Below are positions 7,482 to 15,189 of a stretch of 32,622 nt of DNA, piece after piece. Every line of letters starts with the position of its first letter. The first letter of the stretch is position 1. The DNA is from JANXLS01 sp038227045 (lineage in GTDB: Bacteria; Planctomycetota; SZUA-567; H5-PLA8). The stretch spans positions 1 to 32,622 of the forward strand of contig JBBRQD010000062.1 of assembly GCA_038227045.1 (NCBI GenBank), in the 5' to 3' direction. The notes beneath the pieces were generated by a model that was not told the DNA's origin, ran no database searches, and worked only from the letters and a program-made list of their open reading frames with translations. Made by a program: the position numbers and the translations under genes.

Positions 7482-8012
7482 TCATTTTTTCGGCAATTGA
7501 AACGAATCGAAGAACTTCGACACGTCCGGATCGTCGATCATGGCGGCGGGAACACAGACGGAGAGTTGAAACACACGATTGTCGACGAGAAATTCGCAGA
7601 GCACGTAACGCGCCAGCCCATCTTCGCCGGAGACGACGATCATGCGTCCGGAAAAAGCTTCCTTCTTGACAGGCTTTTCCGACACGATCTTGCCATTCAC
7701 CGCTTTGGCAAAACTGTCGCGGTCGGTGTCGATGAGTTTTTTTGCCGAATCCTTGTCGGTGAACTTTTCCTTCGCGTAGTCAGCAAAACCGAGTGTGTAA
7801 ACAAAAGGAGGGGTCCGCGTGGGATCTTTGGCGACATAAATGTGCGTCGCCATGGCATCGACCATCTGCGTCTGATATTCCGGATTGGCGGGCATTTTGA
7901 TATAGCAGGCGCCGTTGCCGGGCAGATAGACATTCCATTCGCGGTCGGCGGCGGAAACGGAGAAGCCCAGAATCGCAGTCAAGATTATCGTTGAAAAAAG
8001 TCCGCGTCGCAT
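7482..8012 (-). CDS. Small secreted protein of unknown function
   Basis: A 176-aa protein with a clear signal peptide (MRRGLFSTIILTAILGFSVSAA), then a soluble alpha/beta-looking domain ending in VSKFFDSFQLPKK. Such 'F-x-x-S-F-x-L' endings are common in secreted hypothetical proteins whose domain measures similarity to lipoprotein or stress proteins, but I do not recognise a named family. It has two cysteines in the mature part (GACYIKM, YVLCEF) plus a third in SVCVPA. It lies between the sigma factor and the sialidase-like gene, all on the minus strand. The spacing (40 bp after sigma, 50 bp before sialidase) would allow a shared transcript. Confidence 0.7.
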   Translation of the reverse strand: MRRGLFSTIILTAILGFSVSAADREWNVYLPGNGACYIKMPANPEYQTQMVDAMATHIYVAKDPTRTPPFVYTLGFADYAKEKFTDKDSAKKLIDTDRDSFAKAVNGKIVSEKPVKKEAFSGRMIVVSGEDGLARYVLCEFLVDNRVFQLSVCVPAAMIDDPDVSKFFDSFQLPKK

Positions 8013-8036
8013 GCGTATTTGCTGTCCCGGTACTGT

Positions 8037-8060
8037 CCCTTATCCCTAAACCCTAACCCC
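8037..8060 (-). repeat. Telomere-like G-rich repeat overlapping the sigma gene stop codon
   Basis: The minus strand reads GGGGTTAGGGTTTAGGGATA then AGGG: four G-runs with 3-4 nt spacers. The TAG of the first GGTTAG is the stop codon of the sigma factor. Related tracts lie at 12546-12563 and 13763-13807. Confidence 0.65.
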
Positions 8061-8955
8061 TGCCACTATTTCCCTTCCCCTTCTTCTTCCGCTCCTGCCG
8101 CGCATTTTCTTCCAATTCGCGTTTGCGTTCGATGAACAACTGAAGTTTTCGCAGCGCATAATTTTCGATCTGGCGCACGCGTTCGCGGGTCAGGCCGATG
8201 CGTTCACCGATCTGTTCAAGCGTGTATGCTGGCTGTCTCGTTTCCACGGGGCTCATTCCGTAGCGCAGTTCGATCACCTGGCGTTCGCGTTCAGTAAGGC
8301 CGAGGTCGATCGCGGTGCGCAACGCTTCGCGATCGTATTCGTCGAGTTCCGACGTTTCCTCGTGGCTGGGCAATCCCACGAGCAGATCTTCGAGATCGAA
8401 CGAACTTTCGCCGTCCGCGCCCGACGAACCGCCCCGCCCCATCGGCGCGGTGGCGCTCAAGGCTTTGCGAATGATTTCAATTTTGGATGGTGTCAATTTG
8501 AGATGCTTGCCGATTTCTTCCGACGTGGCGTCGCGCCCCAATTTCTGGGCCAGCATGGACGCCGCTTTTTTCCAGCGGGACAATTCTTCGAACATGTACG
8601 CCGGCACGCGCACGGGCTTCACCTTGTTGATGAGCGCGCGGCGTATGGTCTGCTTGATCCACCAGGTTGCGTAGGTTGAAAATTTGCAGCCTTCATCGGG
8701 CGAAAAACGCGTGACGGCTTTCAGCAGCCCGAGATTGCCTTCCTCGATTAAATCGAGGAGCGACATGCCGCGGTCGTTGTATTTTTTGGCAATGCTGACG
8801 ACGAGACGGAGATTGCTGCGAATCATGTCGTGACGCGCCTCTTCGTCGCCCGTCGCGATTCGGCGGGCCAGCGAGCGCTCCTCGTCGGACGTAAGCAGCG
8901 CGTACTTGCTGATTTCCGAAAGATACAGTTCCACTTCCGCGTCATTTGCAGCCAT
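8053..8955 (-). CDS. Group 2 sigma-70 family RNA polymerase sigma factor (RpoD/RpoS-like)
   Basis: A 300-aa sigma factor that directs RNA polymerase to promoters. It opens with region 1.2 (EVELYLSEISKYALLTSDEE). Region 2 follows (NLRLVVSIAKKY; LLDLIEEGNLGLLKAVTRF; FSTYATWWIKQTIRRAL, the -10-recognising part), then region 3 with RVPAYMFEEL. Region 4 has LTERERQVIELRYG and the -35-binding HTH YTLEQIGERIGLTRERVRQI. Region 1.1 and the large non-conserved insertion of a primary sigma are absent, so it is a group 2 (stress or alternative) factor. A linker rich in G/S (about 185-200) separates regions 3 and 4. The C-terminal tail is basic (ERKKKGKGNSGRG), with the stop inside a G-rich repeat. Confidence 0.93.
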   Translation of the reverse strand: MAANDAEVELYLSEISKYALLTSDEERSLARRIATGDEEARHDMIRSNLRLVVSIAKKYNDRGMSLLDLIEEGNLGLLKAVTRFSPDEGCKFSTYATWWIKQTIRRALINKVKPVRVPAYMFEELSRWKKAASMLAQKLGRDATSEEIGKHLKLTPSKIEIIRKALSATAPMGRGGSSGADGESSFDLEDLLVGLPSHEETSELDEYDREALRTAIDLGLTERERQVIELRYGMSPVETRQPAYTLEQIGERIGLTRERVRQIENYALRKLQLFIERKRELEENARQERKKKGKGNSGRG

Positions 8956-8989
8956 GGAATCGTTATACCGGATTTCAATGCAGCCGCAA

Positions 8990-9222
8990 CGGCGAACGGC
9001 TTTTAACCGCGAATCACGCGAATAAACGCGAATTGTTTTTAGAATTGGTTTGTTGGCAATGATTCAGGCTTTTCACCGATCTGCCGAGAGCATCTATTTT
9101 GTCTGAAAGCGAGAATAGCCTTGGCCGAAACGTGTTTCAATACCGGCATTGACAAACCCTAAAATTATCCGCGCTTATTCGCGTAGATTCGCGCGATTCG
9201 ATGTTTAAAAAGCCGTTCGCCG
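8990..9222. mobile_element. MITE-like element with 15-bp perfect terminal inverted repeats
   Basis: CGGCGAACGGCTTTT at 8990-9004 is exactly complementary to 9208-9222. The inverted symmetry continues imperfectly inward for roughly 75 bp per side: CGCGAAT-rich blocks, then GGTTTGTTGGCAATG matching CATTGACAAACCC. The element is 233 bp and carries no gene. It fills most of the 444-bp gap between the divergent sigma and HU genes. The CGCGAAT/ATCCGCG block recurs at 26432-26470. No target-site duplication is obvious at the two ends. Confidence 0.55.
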
Positions 9223-9399
9223 TTTTCACCCAAAATCGTAAATCCCGCACCATTCTTCCTTGACAGCATCGCCAAGAATGTTAAACCTATCACCTGAACC
9301 ATAAAAAATTGCTTTGAGCGAGACTGGGGATTTTCGCGTCCTCACACTTTTTGTATCAGGGCCGCGCGACTCGCTTTCTTTGGGGGAGGTCATACTTCG

Positions 9400-9756
9400 G
9401 TGACTAAAAACGACATGGTCATACAGATTGCTCAGGCCACGAACATCGAGCAACAGAAGGTCAAACAGATCGTTCAGATGACCTTAGATGGAATCATCGA
9501 AATTCTGGCCAAGGAGAAGCGCTACGAATTGCGCAACTTCGGCGTGTTCGAAGTGCGCATGCGCAAGGCGCGCAAGGCGCGCAATCCGCGGACGGGCCAG
9601 GAAGTCATGGTGCCCGAGAAGGCGGTGGTGACATTCAAGGCCGGCAAGATCATGGAAGAAAAGGTCGAGAAGACCGGCGGTGCCGGAGCCGGAGGCGTGC
9701 CGGCAAGCAGTTCAGAACATGCCGCCCCCGCGAAGGCCGATGCGGCCAAGGCCTGA
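9400..9756 (+). CDS. HU/IHF-family nucleoid-associated DNA-binding protein
   Basis: A 118-aa histone-like protein that bends and compacts DNA as a dimer. The first about 90 residues are the HU fold: MTKNDMVIQIAQATNIEQQK, a dimer helix, LRNFGVFEVR, and the DNA-embracing arm with the RKARNPRTGQ signature around residues 55-67. A 25-residue Gly/Ala/Ser/Lys tail (about 92-118) extends beyond ordinary HU, reminiscent of histone H1-like extensions. GTG is chosen as start because GGGGGAGGT ends 10 nt upstream and the protein then begins at the normal HU N-terminus; the next ATG would remove the first five residues. It stands alone between the MITE-like element and the ECF sigma operon. Confidence 0.93.
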   Translation: MTKNDMVIQIAQATNIEQQKVKQIVQMTLDGIIEILAKEKRYELRNFGVFEVRMRKARKARNPRTGQEVMVPEKAVVTFKAGKIMEEKVEKTGGAGAGGVPASSSEHAAPAKADAAKA

Positions 9757-9979
9757 TGAGGCTGTGGCGTGCGCGAAAAATATCTCACGATCTTAAATAT
9801 TGTAAATGGCAGTGACGATCCGGGACGTTGAAATTCATGGGAAAATGGGCCGGCATTGAGCGCGAATTAACATGCATAACGATGCCGCATTTGCTATGTT
9901 GCCATTCGGGATCTTAATATTTTTATAAATTTCTCTAAGAATTCAAGAATCCAACCGGGCGCGAAGAGAGTCTAACCGA

Positions 9980-10573
9980 ATGGGAAGCCAAGACAGCGAC
10001 GAAGAACTCGTTGAATTGGCGTCCCAAGGACGATTGGACGCTTTCGACGCATTGTTTGACCGCTACCAGGATCGCGTCTTCAATCTACTCGTTCGCATGT
10101 GCGGCTCCGAAGAGGATGCCGAGGATGTCGCGCAAAAAACGTTTGTGAGCGCTTGGCACGCGTTCGCATCGTTCCGCAAAGGCAGCCGTTTTTACACATG
10201 GCTTTACCGCATCGCGTTGAACGCATCGTTCACGCACGAGCGCGACAAAGCCCGCAAGCGCAAGCACGAATCCGGCAGTTTGGACGCGGAGATCGGCGCA
10301 GGCGGAGAAGATCGGAAGACGTTTGGCGCAAGCCTTGCGGACAGGCACAGTGAAGACCCGCTGCACGCGCTCCTTAATAAAGAGCGCGATGAAATAGTGC
10401 AGGATGCGCTGAATCAAGTGGACGCGGATTATCGGGTGATTCTGGTGTTGAGAGACATTGAGGATTTGGATTACGAGGCCATTGCCGAAACGCTGGCGAT
10501 TTCACTCGCCGCCGTCAAATCGCGGCTGCATCGCGCTCGCAAGGAAATGGCTCGCTTGTTGAAAGATTTATAA
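9980..10573 (+). CDS. ECF (RpoE-like) RNA polymerase sigma factor
   Basis: A 197-aa extracytoplasmic-function sigma factor. Region 2 covers about residues 10-90 (FDALFDRYQDRVFNLLVRM; SEEDAEDVAQKTFVSAWHAF; FYTWLYRIALNAS). Region 4 is near the C-terminus (ALNQVDADYRVILVLRDIED; AIAETLAISLAAVKSRLHRA). The linker of about 40 residues (KRKHESGSLDAEIGAGG...) is longer than average. AAGAGAG precedes the ATG. The zinc-finger anti-sigma gene follows after 187 bp, so this sigma is probably held at the membrane until a signal arrives. Its regulon is not deducible here. Confidence 0.93.
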   Translation: MGSQDSDEELVELASQGRLDAFDALFDRYQDRVFNLLVRMCGSEEDAEDVAQKTFVSAWHAFASFRKGSRFYTWLYRIALNASFTHERDKARKRKHESGSLDAEIGAGGEDRKTFGASLADRHSEDPLHALLNKERDEIVQDALNQVDADYRVILVLRDIEDLDYEAIAETLAISLAAVKSRLHRARKEMARLLKDL

Positions 10574-10594
10574 AAGCAATTTTTTCTTTGGCAT

Positions 10595-10720
10595 GGACGT
10601 AAAGACGGAACGAAAAAACAACGAGATTAGGAGTCAGGGGTACAGGCAATAATAAAGAGTTCTCTCGGCGGCAACCATTGATTTTTTTCGTCGTTCTTTG
10701 CGCCTTTGCGTCTTTGCGAG
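10595..10720. repeat. Imperfect inverted repeat between ECF sigma and anti-sigma
   Basis: The arm GACGTAAAGACGGAACGA plus an A-run (10596-10617) is roughly complementary to 10682-10715, which reads TTTTTTTCGTCGTTCTTTGC and then CTTTGCG blocks. The right arm resembles, in opposite orientation, the AAAG-rich repeat at 4240-4300. It separates the two genes of the sigma operon without an obvious terminator U-tract. Confidence 0.4.
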
Positions 10721-10760
10721 AGACCAAAACAAATGTATGGATTTTAGAAGAGTGTGTTTT

Positions 10761-12515
10761 ATGTTGAACTGCAACGAAATCGAAATTGAACTCAGCGCCT
10801 ACCGTGACGGCGCATTGCCGCCGCCCAACCGCGCAAACGTGGAGACGCATCTCGCGGACTGCGCGTCCTGCAAGGCAACGCTGGCCGCGATCGAGAAGGC
10901 TCGCGCGTCGCTGATGGCACTCCCTAAACTCAAATCGCCCGCTTCGTTGAGAGCCAAAGTCCGCGATCAAATCCACACCGCGCCCAAAATCGTGTCCGCG
11001 CCGTTCCGGCCTGTTGCCAGAGTGGATCAAATTCGCAACATTCCGTGGGTCTGGGCCTGCGGCATGGCCGCGGCTCTGGCCGTTTCATTAATGGGTTACG
11101 TCACGTTTTTCAGGCCTCAATTAAATACAACGACGCCGGCGGATGAACTTGCGCTGAAATTGGAACCGACTGCGAAGGACGTCAAGAAGGAAGCGCTGGA
11201 AACTCGCAAAGAAGAGCCATTGCGCAAATCCGGCGAAGCATTGCAGCGCGCGGATCGCCTGGAAGAGACTTCCAAGGATGATAAAGCAGCGCCTGAAGTA
11301 GAGAGAGCCGCAGCTCCCAAAAAACAGAATGCGCCCCTTCCAACTCAGCCGGCCGAGAAGCGTGCCCTTGCGCAGGACCGTGATGCGGTGACGGAAAAGG
11401 CGGCCGCCGGAATCGGCGCAAATAAAGATCTGGTCGGCGCAGCGCCCGGAGCGCCCAACCGGGAAGTTGCGCCGGCAAGCGATAAACTCCGCTTTGGCGC
11501 AGGTGCAGGCGCAGGCGAAGGTGGAAGCGGGAGCAGCGACGCTCGTCGGCGTCAGCTCAAGACGGACGCCGCCCCAGAAGGCGCGGCGAAACCGGGCAGC
11601 GCAGTCTTGAAAAAGGCCGCGACGGCCGCTCCGCCCGCCCCACCAGCGGCGCTGGCATCGGCTGCTGCAGCGGCCAAGGCTCTGAAGGATGGAAAGGATG
11701 GAACTGATGGAATTGCAGGCAGGGGAAAGGGCGAAAGCGCCAATGACGCGCGCAATCGAGCGGCCGCGAATGCGCAAGATGCCGTCGCAAAGCCCACTGA
11801 GCAAGCGAAGGCTCTCGGCGCGGCACGCGTCGAAAGAAAGAACGACGAGAGCGACAAAAAAAGCACGGCCCCTTTTAAAGATATCGCCATTATCGAGCAG
11901 CTTAATAAGCTCGGCGATGATAAGTCGGCGGCTGGCAAGAGCGGCGACGTTTCCGAAAAATTGAAGACCACCGGTGCGCCGAGTGACAACTCATCGCCAA
12001 AGCCAGCCACTGCGCCCGCACTTGCATCCGGAGGCGCCGTCGACGGAAATGCAAATGGCATTCAACGCGGGACGAGAAAAGATCCCTTGTTCGCCCAGCA
12101 GGAAATGCAAAAAGAAGCTGAGAACCGCTACAAAGGCGCGCTGCGCGAAAAAGCTCCGCAAACGATTGTTCTGCACACGAGCGATATGGCGGCATTGCGC
12201 GAAAAAATCAAAGTTCTGGCAGAAGCCCAAAAAGCCGTGATCGCATCGGATGTAAACGCCGCCAGTGACAAGAGTGCCGAAAAGGCCGAGAAGGCTGACC
12301 AATTGGGCACCCATCTATCGCTCACGGTCGATGCCAGTCGCCTCGACGATCTGTTGAACAGCTTGGCGGCGCTGCAAAATACGGCTGCGCCGAAAGAAGC
12401 GGCCGACCCCGCGGCGGCGGCCCCTGGCCCAATTCGTGCCGAGGCCAAAAATGCCGCAAGGCCGACCGCCGATCCGAAAGTGACAATCCGGATTGAAATC
12501 GTGCTCGACAAGTGA
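10761..12515 (+). CDS. Membrane-bound zinc-finger anti-sigma factor with very long low-complexity extracytoplasmic domain
   Basis: A 584-aa partner of the ECF sigma. Residues 1-40 are a zf-HC2 anti-sigma domain with C4, H30, C34 and C37 (H-x3-C-x2-C), which binds and silences the sigma. A single membrane helix lies at about 94-117 (IPWVWACGMAAALAVSLMGY). About 460 residues outside follow, dominated by Ala, Lys, Glu, Gly and Pro, with little recognisable fold except short helical stretches and a conserved-looking end (LSLTVDASRLDDLLNSLAAL; VTIRIEIVLDK). Typical zf-HC2 anti-sigmas are about 150-300 aa. The start is set by the zinc finger; in-frame upstream starts lie in repeat sequence, and AGAAGAG lies about 10 nt before this ATG. 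Confidence 0.85.
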   Translation: MLNCNEIEIELSAYRDGALPPPNRANVETHLADCASCKATLAAIEKARASLMALPKLKSPASLRAKVRDQIHTAPKIVSAPFRPVARVDQIRNIPWVWACGMAAALAVSLMGYVTFFRPQLNTTTPADELALKLEPTAKDVKKEALETRKEEPLRKSGEALQRADRLEETSKDDKAAPEVERAAAPKKQNAPLPTQPAEKRALAQDRDAVTEKAAAGIGANKDLVGAAPGAPNREVAPASDKLRFGAGAGAGEGGSGSSDARRRQLKTDAAPEGAAKPGSAVLKKAATAAPPAPPAALASAAAAAKALKDGKDGTDGIAGRGKGESANDARNRAAANAQDAVAKPTEQAKALGAARVERKNDESDKKSTAPFKDIAIIEQLNKLGDDKSAAGKSGDVSEKLKTTGAPSDNSSPKPATAPALASGGAVDGNANGIQRGTRKDPLFAQQEMQKEAENRYKGALREKAPQTIVLHTSDMAALREKIKVLAEAQKAVIASDVNAASDKSAEKAEKADQLGTHLSLTVDASRLDDLLNSLAALQNTAAPKEAADPAAAAPGPIRAEAKNAARPTADPKVTIRIEIVLDK

Positions 12516-12545
12516 GAAGTTCCCGGAATCACGGCTCTCGTTTCC

Positions 12546-12563
12546 TACCCCTAAACCCTAGCC
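12546..12563 (-). repeat. Telomere-like repeat downstream of anti-sigma gene
   Basis: The plus strand reads TACCCCTAAACCCTAGCC, that is GGCTAGGGTTTAGGGGTA on the minus strand. It is the second of three related G-rich tracts; here the C-rich strand is the coding strand, so its orientation relative to the preceding gene is opposite to the other two. Confidence 0.5.
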
Positions 12564-12703
12564 ACTAACTCTTTCCCTTGAATCAAACTTTCGTTTGAAA
12601 CGCATTTCCATTTGCCACGGCGCGGCGCGACGCTAAATTGACCTACCGCTCAACTCAATTTGAACAAGCGCTCATTCGTAATCAAGTCTGGGAGAGAAGA
12701 GAC

Positions 12704-13759
12704 ATGTCCGATGAATTCGACGACGATCTGAAGCATGAAGAAGGTCACGCGGCCAAGCCGTTTTCGGCTGTTTTGACTGCAGATGAAATTCAGGCGAAGA
12801 TCAGTCTTTCCGCGGTGGATCGATACCTCATCCGGCGCGAAATCCTGCTCGGTGGACAGGGTGCCTGCAAAGTCGCTTTCGACCAGTTTGCCGAACGCGA
12901 AGTGGTGCTGAAGACCAGCGCCAATCAAGGCCCCGGCGGCGTGGAGCGGATCGTCAAGGAAGCGCGTTACGCGGCCAAACTCAACCATCCCAACGCGATT
13001 CGGCTGCTCGATTTGGGCGCCTACGGCAAAGACCAGGTGTACATGACCTTGCCGTTGATCGAGGGCGTCAGTCTCGACCAGATTTTCAAACGCATCTCCG
13101 AGACCGGCATTCCGGGTCTGACCGGCTACAGCGTCACCGCCATGGCCGAGCTATTCGACAAAATTTGCGCGGGCGTCGAACACGCTCATGCGAATGGAAT
13201 TCTGCATCTCGATTTGAAGCCGGAGAACGTCGTCGTCGGCATTCGCGGCGAAGTCGTGGTCGTCGATTTCGGCGAAGGCCAGCCGACCAGCGGCCCGGAT
13301 TCCGCCCGGCGTTTCGCGACGAATATCGATATTGAAAGCGCGCCGGGATTGACCACCACCCTCACGGGCGTACTCGCAAACAACCCTGACATTCGCGCAG
13401 TCGGCACGCCAGCCTACATGTCCCCCGAACAATGGAACGGCGATCCGGGCGCGTTCAGTGAGCGGACCGATATTTACGGGCTGGGCGGCATCTTGTTCTT
13501 CCTGCTCTGCGGCCACGCGCCGAATCAAGTTCAGCGCCCAACCGACCTCGAGCCGTACTTCCGCCACAGCCCAGTGCCGAAACCGTCTGATTTCACGCAC
13601 CGCCGCGTGCCGCCGGAGCTCGAAGAGCTCTGTATCAAATGCCTCGCGCGCGACGAGAAGTTCCGCTACACAAGCGTCTTCCAAATCCGCCACGAACTGC
13701 GCTCATGGCTGGGCCGCCCCGAAATGTGGGAACTCTACCGCAATATGAGTTCGGTGTGA
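12704..13759 (+). CDS. Cytosolic Hanks-type Ser/Thr protein kinase (non-RD)
   Basis: A 351-aa eukaryotic-like kinase with no membrane helix or sensor domain. A 40-residue acidic lead is followed by the glycine-rich loop LGGQGACKV (49-57), ATP lysine K70 (EVVLKT), E86, the catalytic loop HLDLKPENVVV (168-178; D170, N175), DFG (188-190) and GTPAYMSPEQW. The HRD arginine is replaced by leucine (HLD), making this a non-RD kinase, so activation may not need activation-loop phosphorylation. About 40 residues between DFG and GTPAYMSPEQ form an unusually long activation segment rich in S/T. ATG 12704 is chosen because GGGAGAGAAGAG precedes it; the upstream TTG has no support. It follows the sigma/anti-sigma pair and ends at a strong terminator. 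Confidence 0.88.
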   Translation: MSDEFDDDLKHEEGHAAKPFSAVLTADEIQAKISLSAVDRYLIRREILLGGQGACKVAFDQFAEREVVLKTSANQGPGGVERIVKEARYAAKLNHPNAIRLLDLGAYGKDQVYMTLPLIEGVSLDQIFKRISETGIPGLTGYSVTAMAELFDKICAGVEHAHANGILHLDLKPENVVVGIRGEVVVVDFGEGQPTSGPDSARRFATNIDIESAPGLTTTLTGVLANNPDIRAVGTPAYMSPEQWNGDPGAFSERTDIYGLGGILFFLLCGHAPNQVQRPTDLEPYFRHSPVPKPSDFTHRRVPPELEELCIKCLARDEKFRYTSVFQIRHELRSWLGRPEMWELYRNMSSV

Positions 13760-13762
13760 TCA

Positions 13763-13807
13763 GGGGTTAGGAGATAGGGGATAGGGATTAGGGATTAGGG
13801 ATTAGGG
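13763..13807 (+). repeat. Telomere-like tandem repeat (GGGATTA)n after the kinase gene
   Basis: It begins 4 nt after the kinase stop with CAGGGGTTAGGAGATAGGGG, then three perfect GGGATTA heptamers and a final GGG. Seven G-runs of 2-4 nt on the coding strand would allow a G-quadruplex in the mRNA 3' end. Related tracts lie at 8037-8060 and 12546-12563. Confidence 0.7.
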
Positions 13808-13814
13808 AAAAGAG

Positions 13815-13842
13815 TGCGGGCGAAAGCCCGCATTTTTGTTTT
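13815..13842 (+). terminator. Intrinsic terminator of the kinase operon
   Basis: TGCGGGC-GAAA-GCCCGCA (7-bp stem, GNRA tetraloop) is followed by TTTTTGTTTT. This is a textbook rho-independent terminator on the plus strand, 55 bp after the kinase stop and before trpB. Confidence 0.9.
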
Positions 13843-13926
13843 AGCGAACCAACCGACAGGGTAACTCTGCGAATTGCATTTTCATAAGATTCCCGAATCG
13901 TTAAAATCCAATCAGCGAAAACGGAG

Positions 13927-15159
13927 ATGACTTTCTTGAGCACCGCAATCTTGGACGCCACCATTTCAGCACAACCCGACGCGCGCGGCTACTTCGGAGG
14001 CGAAGCCGGCTACGGCGGACGCTTTGTTCCCGAAACGCTGATGCCTGCCTGTGAAGAACTCGCGCGGCATTACGCGGAATCGAAGACCGATCCTGCGTTC
14101 AAAGCCGAACTCGACGGCCTCCTTCGCGATTACGTCGGCCGGCCCAATCCGCTGACCTACGCCGCGCGACTCACCGCGCACTGCGGCGGCGCGAAAATTT
14201 ATCTCAAGCGCGAAGACCTCAACCACACCGGCGCGCACAAAATCAACAACACGCTGGGCCAGGCGCTGCTTGCCCGCCGCATGGGCAAAAATCGCGTCAT
14301 CGCCGAAACTGGCGCGGGCCAGCACGGCGTCGCCACCGCCACAGCCGCCGCGCTTTTCGGCATGGAATGCACCGTCTACATGGGCGCCGAAGACGTCCGC
14401 CGCCAGGCGCTGAATGTCTTTCGCATGGAACTGCTCGGCACGAAAGTCGTCTCCGTCGAAAGCGGGCAGAAGACCCTCAAGGACGCCTGCAACGAAGCGA
14501 TGCGCGACTGGATGTCCTCGGTTCGCACGACGCATTACATCATCGGCTCGGTGATGGGTCCGCACCCATTCCCGATGGTCGTCCGCGATTATCAATCGGT
14601 GATTGGACGCGAAGCGCGCGAACAAGCGCTGCGCATCGAAGGCCGTCTCCCCGACGCGGTCGTCGCCTGCGTCGGCGGCGGCAGCAACGCGATGGGCATT
14701 TTCTATCCGTTCGTGCCGGACAAAAGTGTCCGCCTGGTCGGCGTCGAAGCCGCCGGGCACGGCGTCGACACGCAAATGCACGCCGCGACCCTCGCGAAAG
14801 GCAAGCCCGGCATTCTACATGGTATGAAAACGTACGTCCTGCAAGACGACGACGGCCAGACCGCGCAGGTTCACTCAGTCTCCGCGGGCCTAGACTATCC
14901 GGGCGTCGGCCCCGAACACGCGTGGCTGAAAGACATCGGCCGAGCCGAATACCACGGCATTACAGACAACGAAGCGCTCGCGGCGTTTCAATTGCTGGCC
15001 AGAACCGAAGGTATCATCCCGGCACTGGAAAGTTCGCACGCCATCGCGCACACGGCGAAACTGGCGAAGCAACTCGGCAAGGACAAGCTGATTATTGTTT
15101 GTTTGAGCGGGCGCGGAGACAAGGACTGCGAAGAAGTCCGACGGCTGTTGAAGATGTAG
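13927..15159 (+). CDS. trpB: Tryptophan synthase beta chain
   Basis: Joins indole and serine to make tryptophan, using PLP. The 410-aa TrpB1-type protein shows GYFGGEAGYGGRFVPETLMP, the PLP lysine in LNHTGAHKINN (K105), the catalytic glutamate region IAETGAGQHGVATA, VACVGGGSNAMG (phosphate loop), SAGLDYPGVGPEHA and the C-terminal LSGRGDKD. The start is ambiguous. The ATG at 13927 directly abuts GGAG (13923-13926), which is too close. An in-frame TTG at 13936 lies 9 nt from the same GGAG and would give a 407-aa protein, so TTG may be the real start. trpA is not adjacent and is not in the window; the gene stands alone after a terminator. Confidence 0.97.
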   Translation: MTFLSTAILDATISAQPDARGYFGGEAGYGGRFVPETLMPACEELARHYAESKTDPAFKAELDGLLRDYVGRPNPLTYAARLTAHCGGAKIYLKREDLNHTGAHKINNTLGQALLARRMGKNRVIAETGAGQHGVATATAAALFGMECTVYMGAEDVRRQALNVFRMELLGTKVVSVESGQKTLKDACNEAMRDWMSSVRTTHYIIGSVMGPHPFPMVVRDYQSVIGREAREQALRIEGRLPDAVVACVGGGSNAMGIFYPFVPDKSVRLVGVEAAGHGVDTQMHAATLAKGKPGILHGMKTYVLQDDDGQTAQVHSVSAGLDYPGVGPEHAWLKDIGRAEYHGITDNEALAAFQLLARTEGIIPALESSHAIAHTAKLAKQLGKDKLIIVCLSGRGDKDCEEVRRLLKM

Positions 15160-15168
15160 CAACATGTA

Positions 15169-15189
15169 GGACGGGCTGCCAGCTCGTCC
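15169..15189. terminator. Hairpin between convergent trpB and glycosyltransferase genes
   Basis: GGACGGGCT (15169-15177) pairs with AGCTCGTCC (15181-15189), with one G-T pair and a 3-nt loop, followed by TATCTTT. It lies between convergent genes and can act for both strands. On the minus strand the TAG of ATAGGACGAGCT is the glycosyltransferase stop codon. It belongs to the same GGACGGGCT hairpin family as 18563-18583 and 27991-28016. Confidence 0.55.

Noticed and set aside
13763..13807. CRISPR-like repeat array
   Set aside because: Units are 7-8 bp with no spacers; it is a simple tandem repeat.
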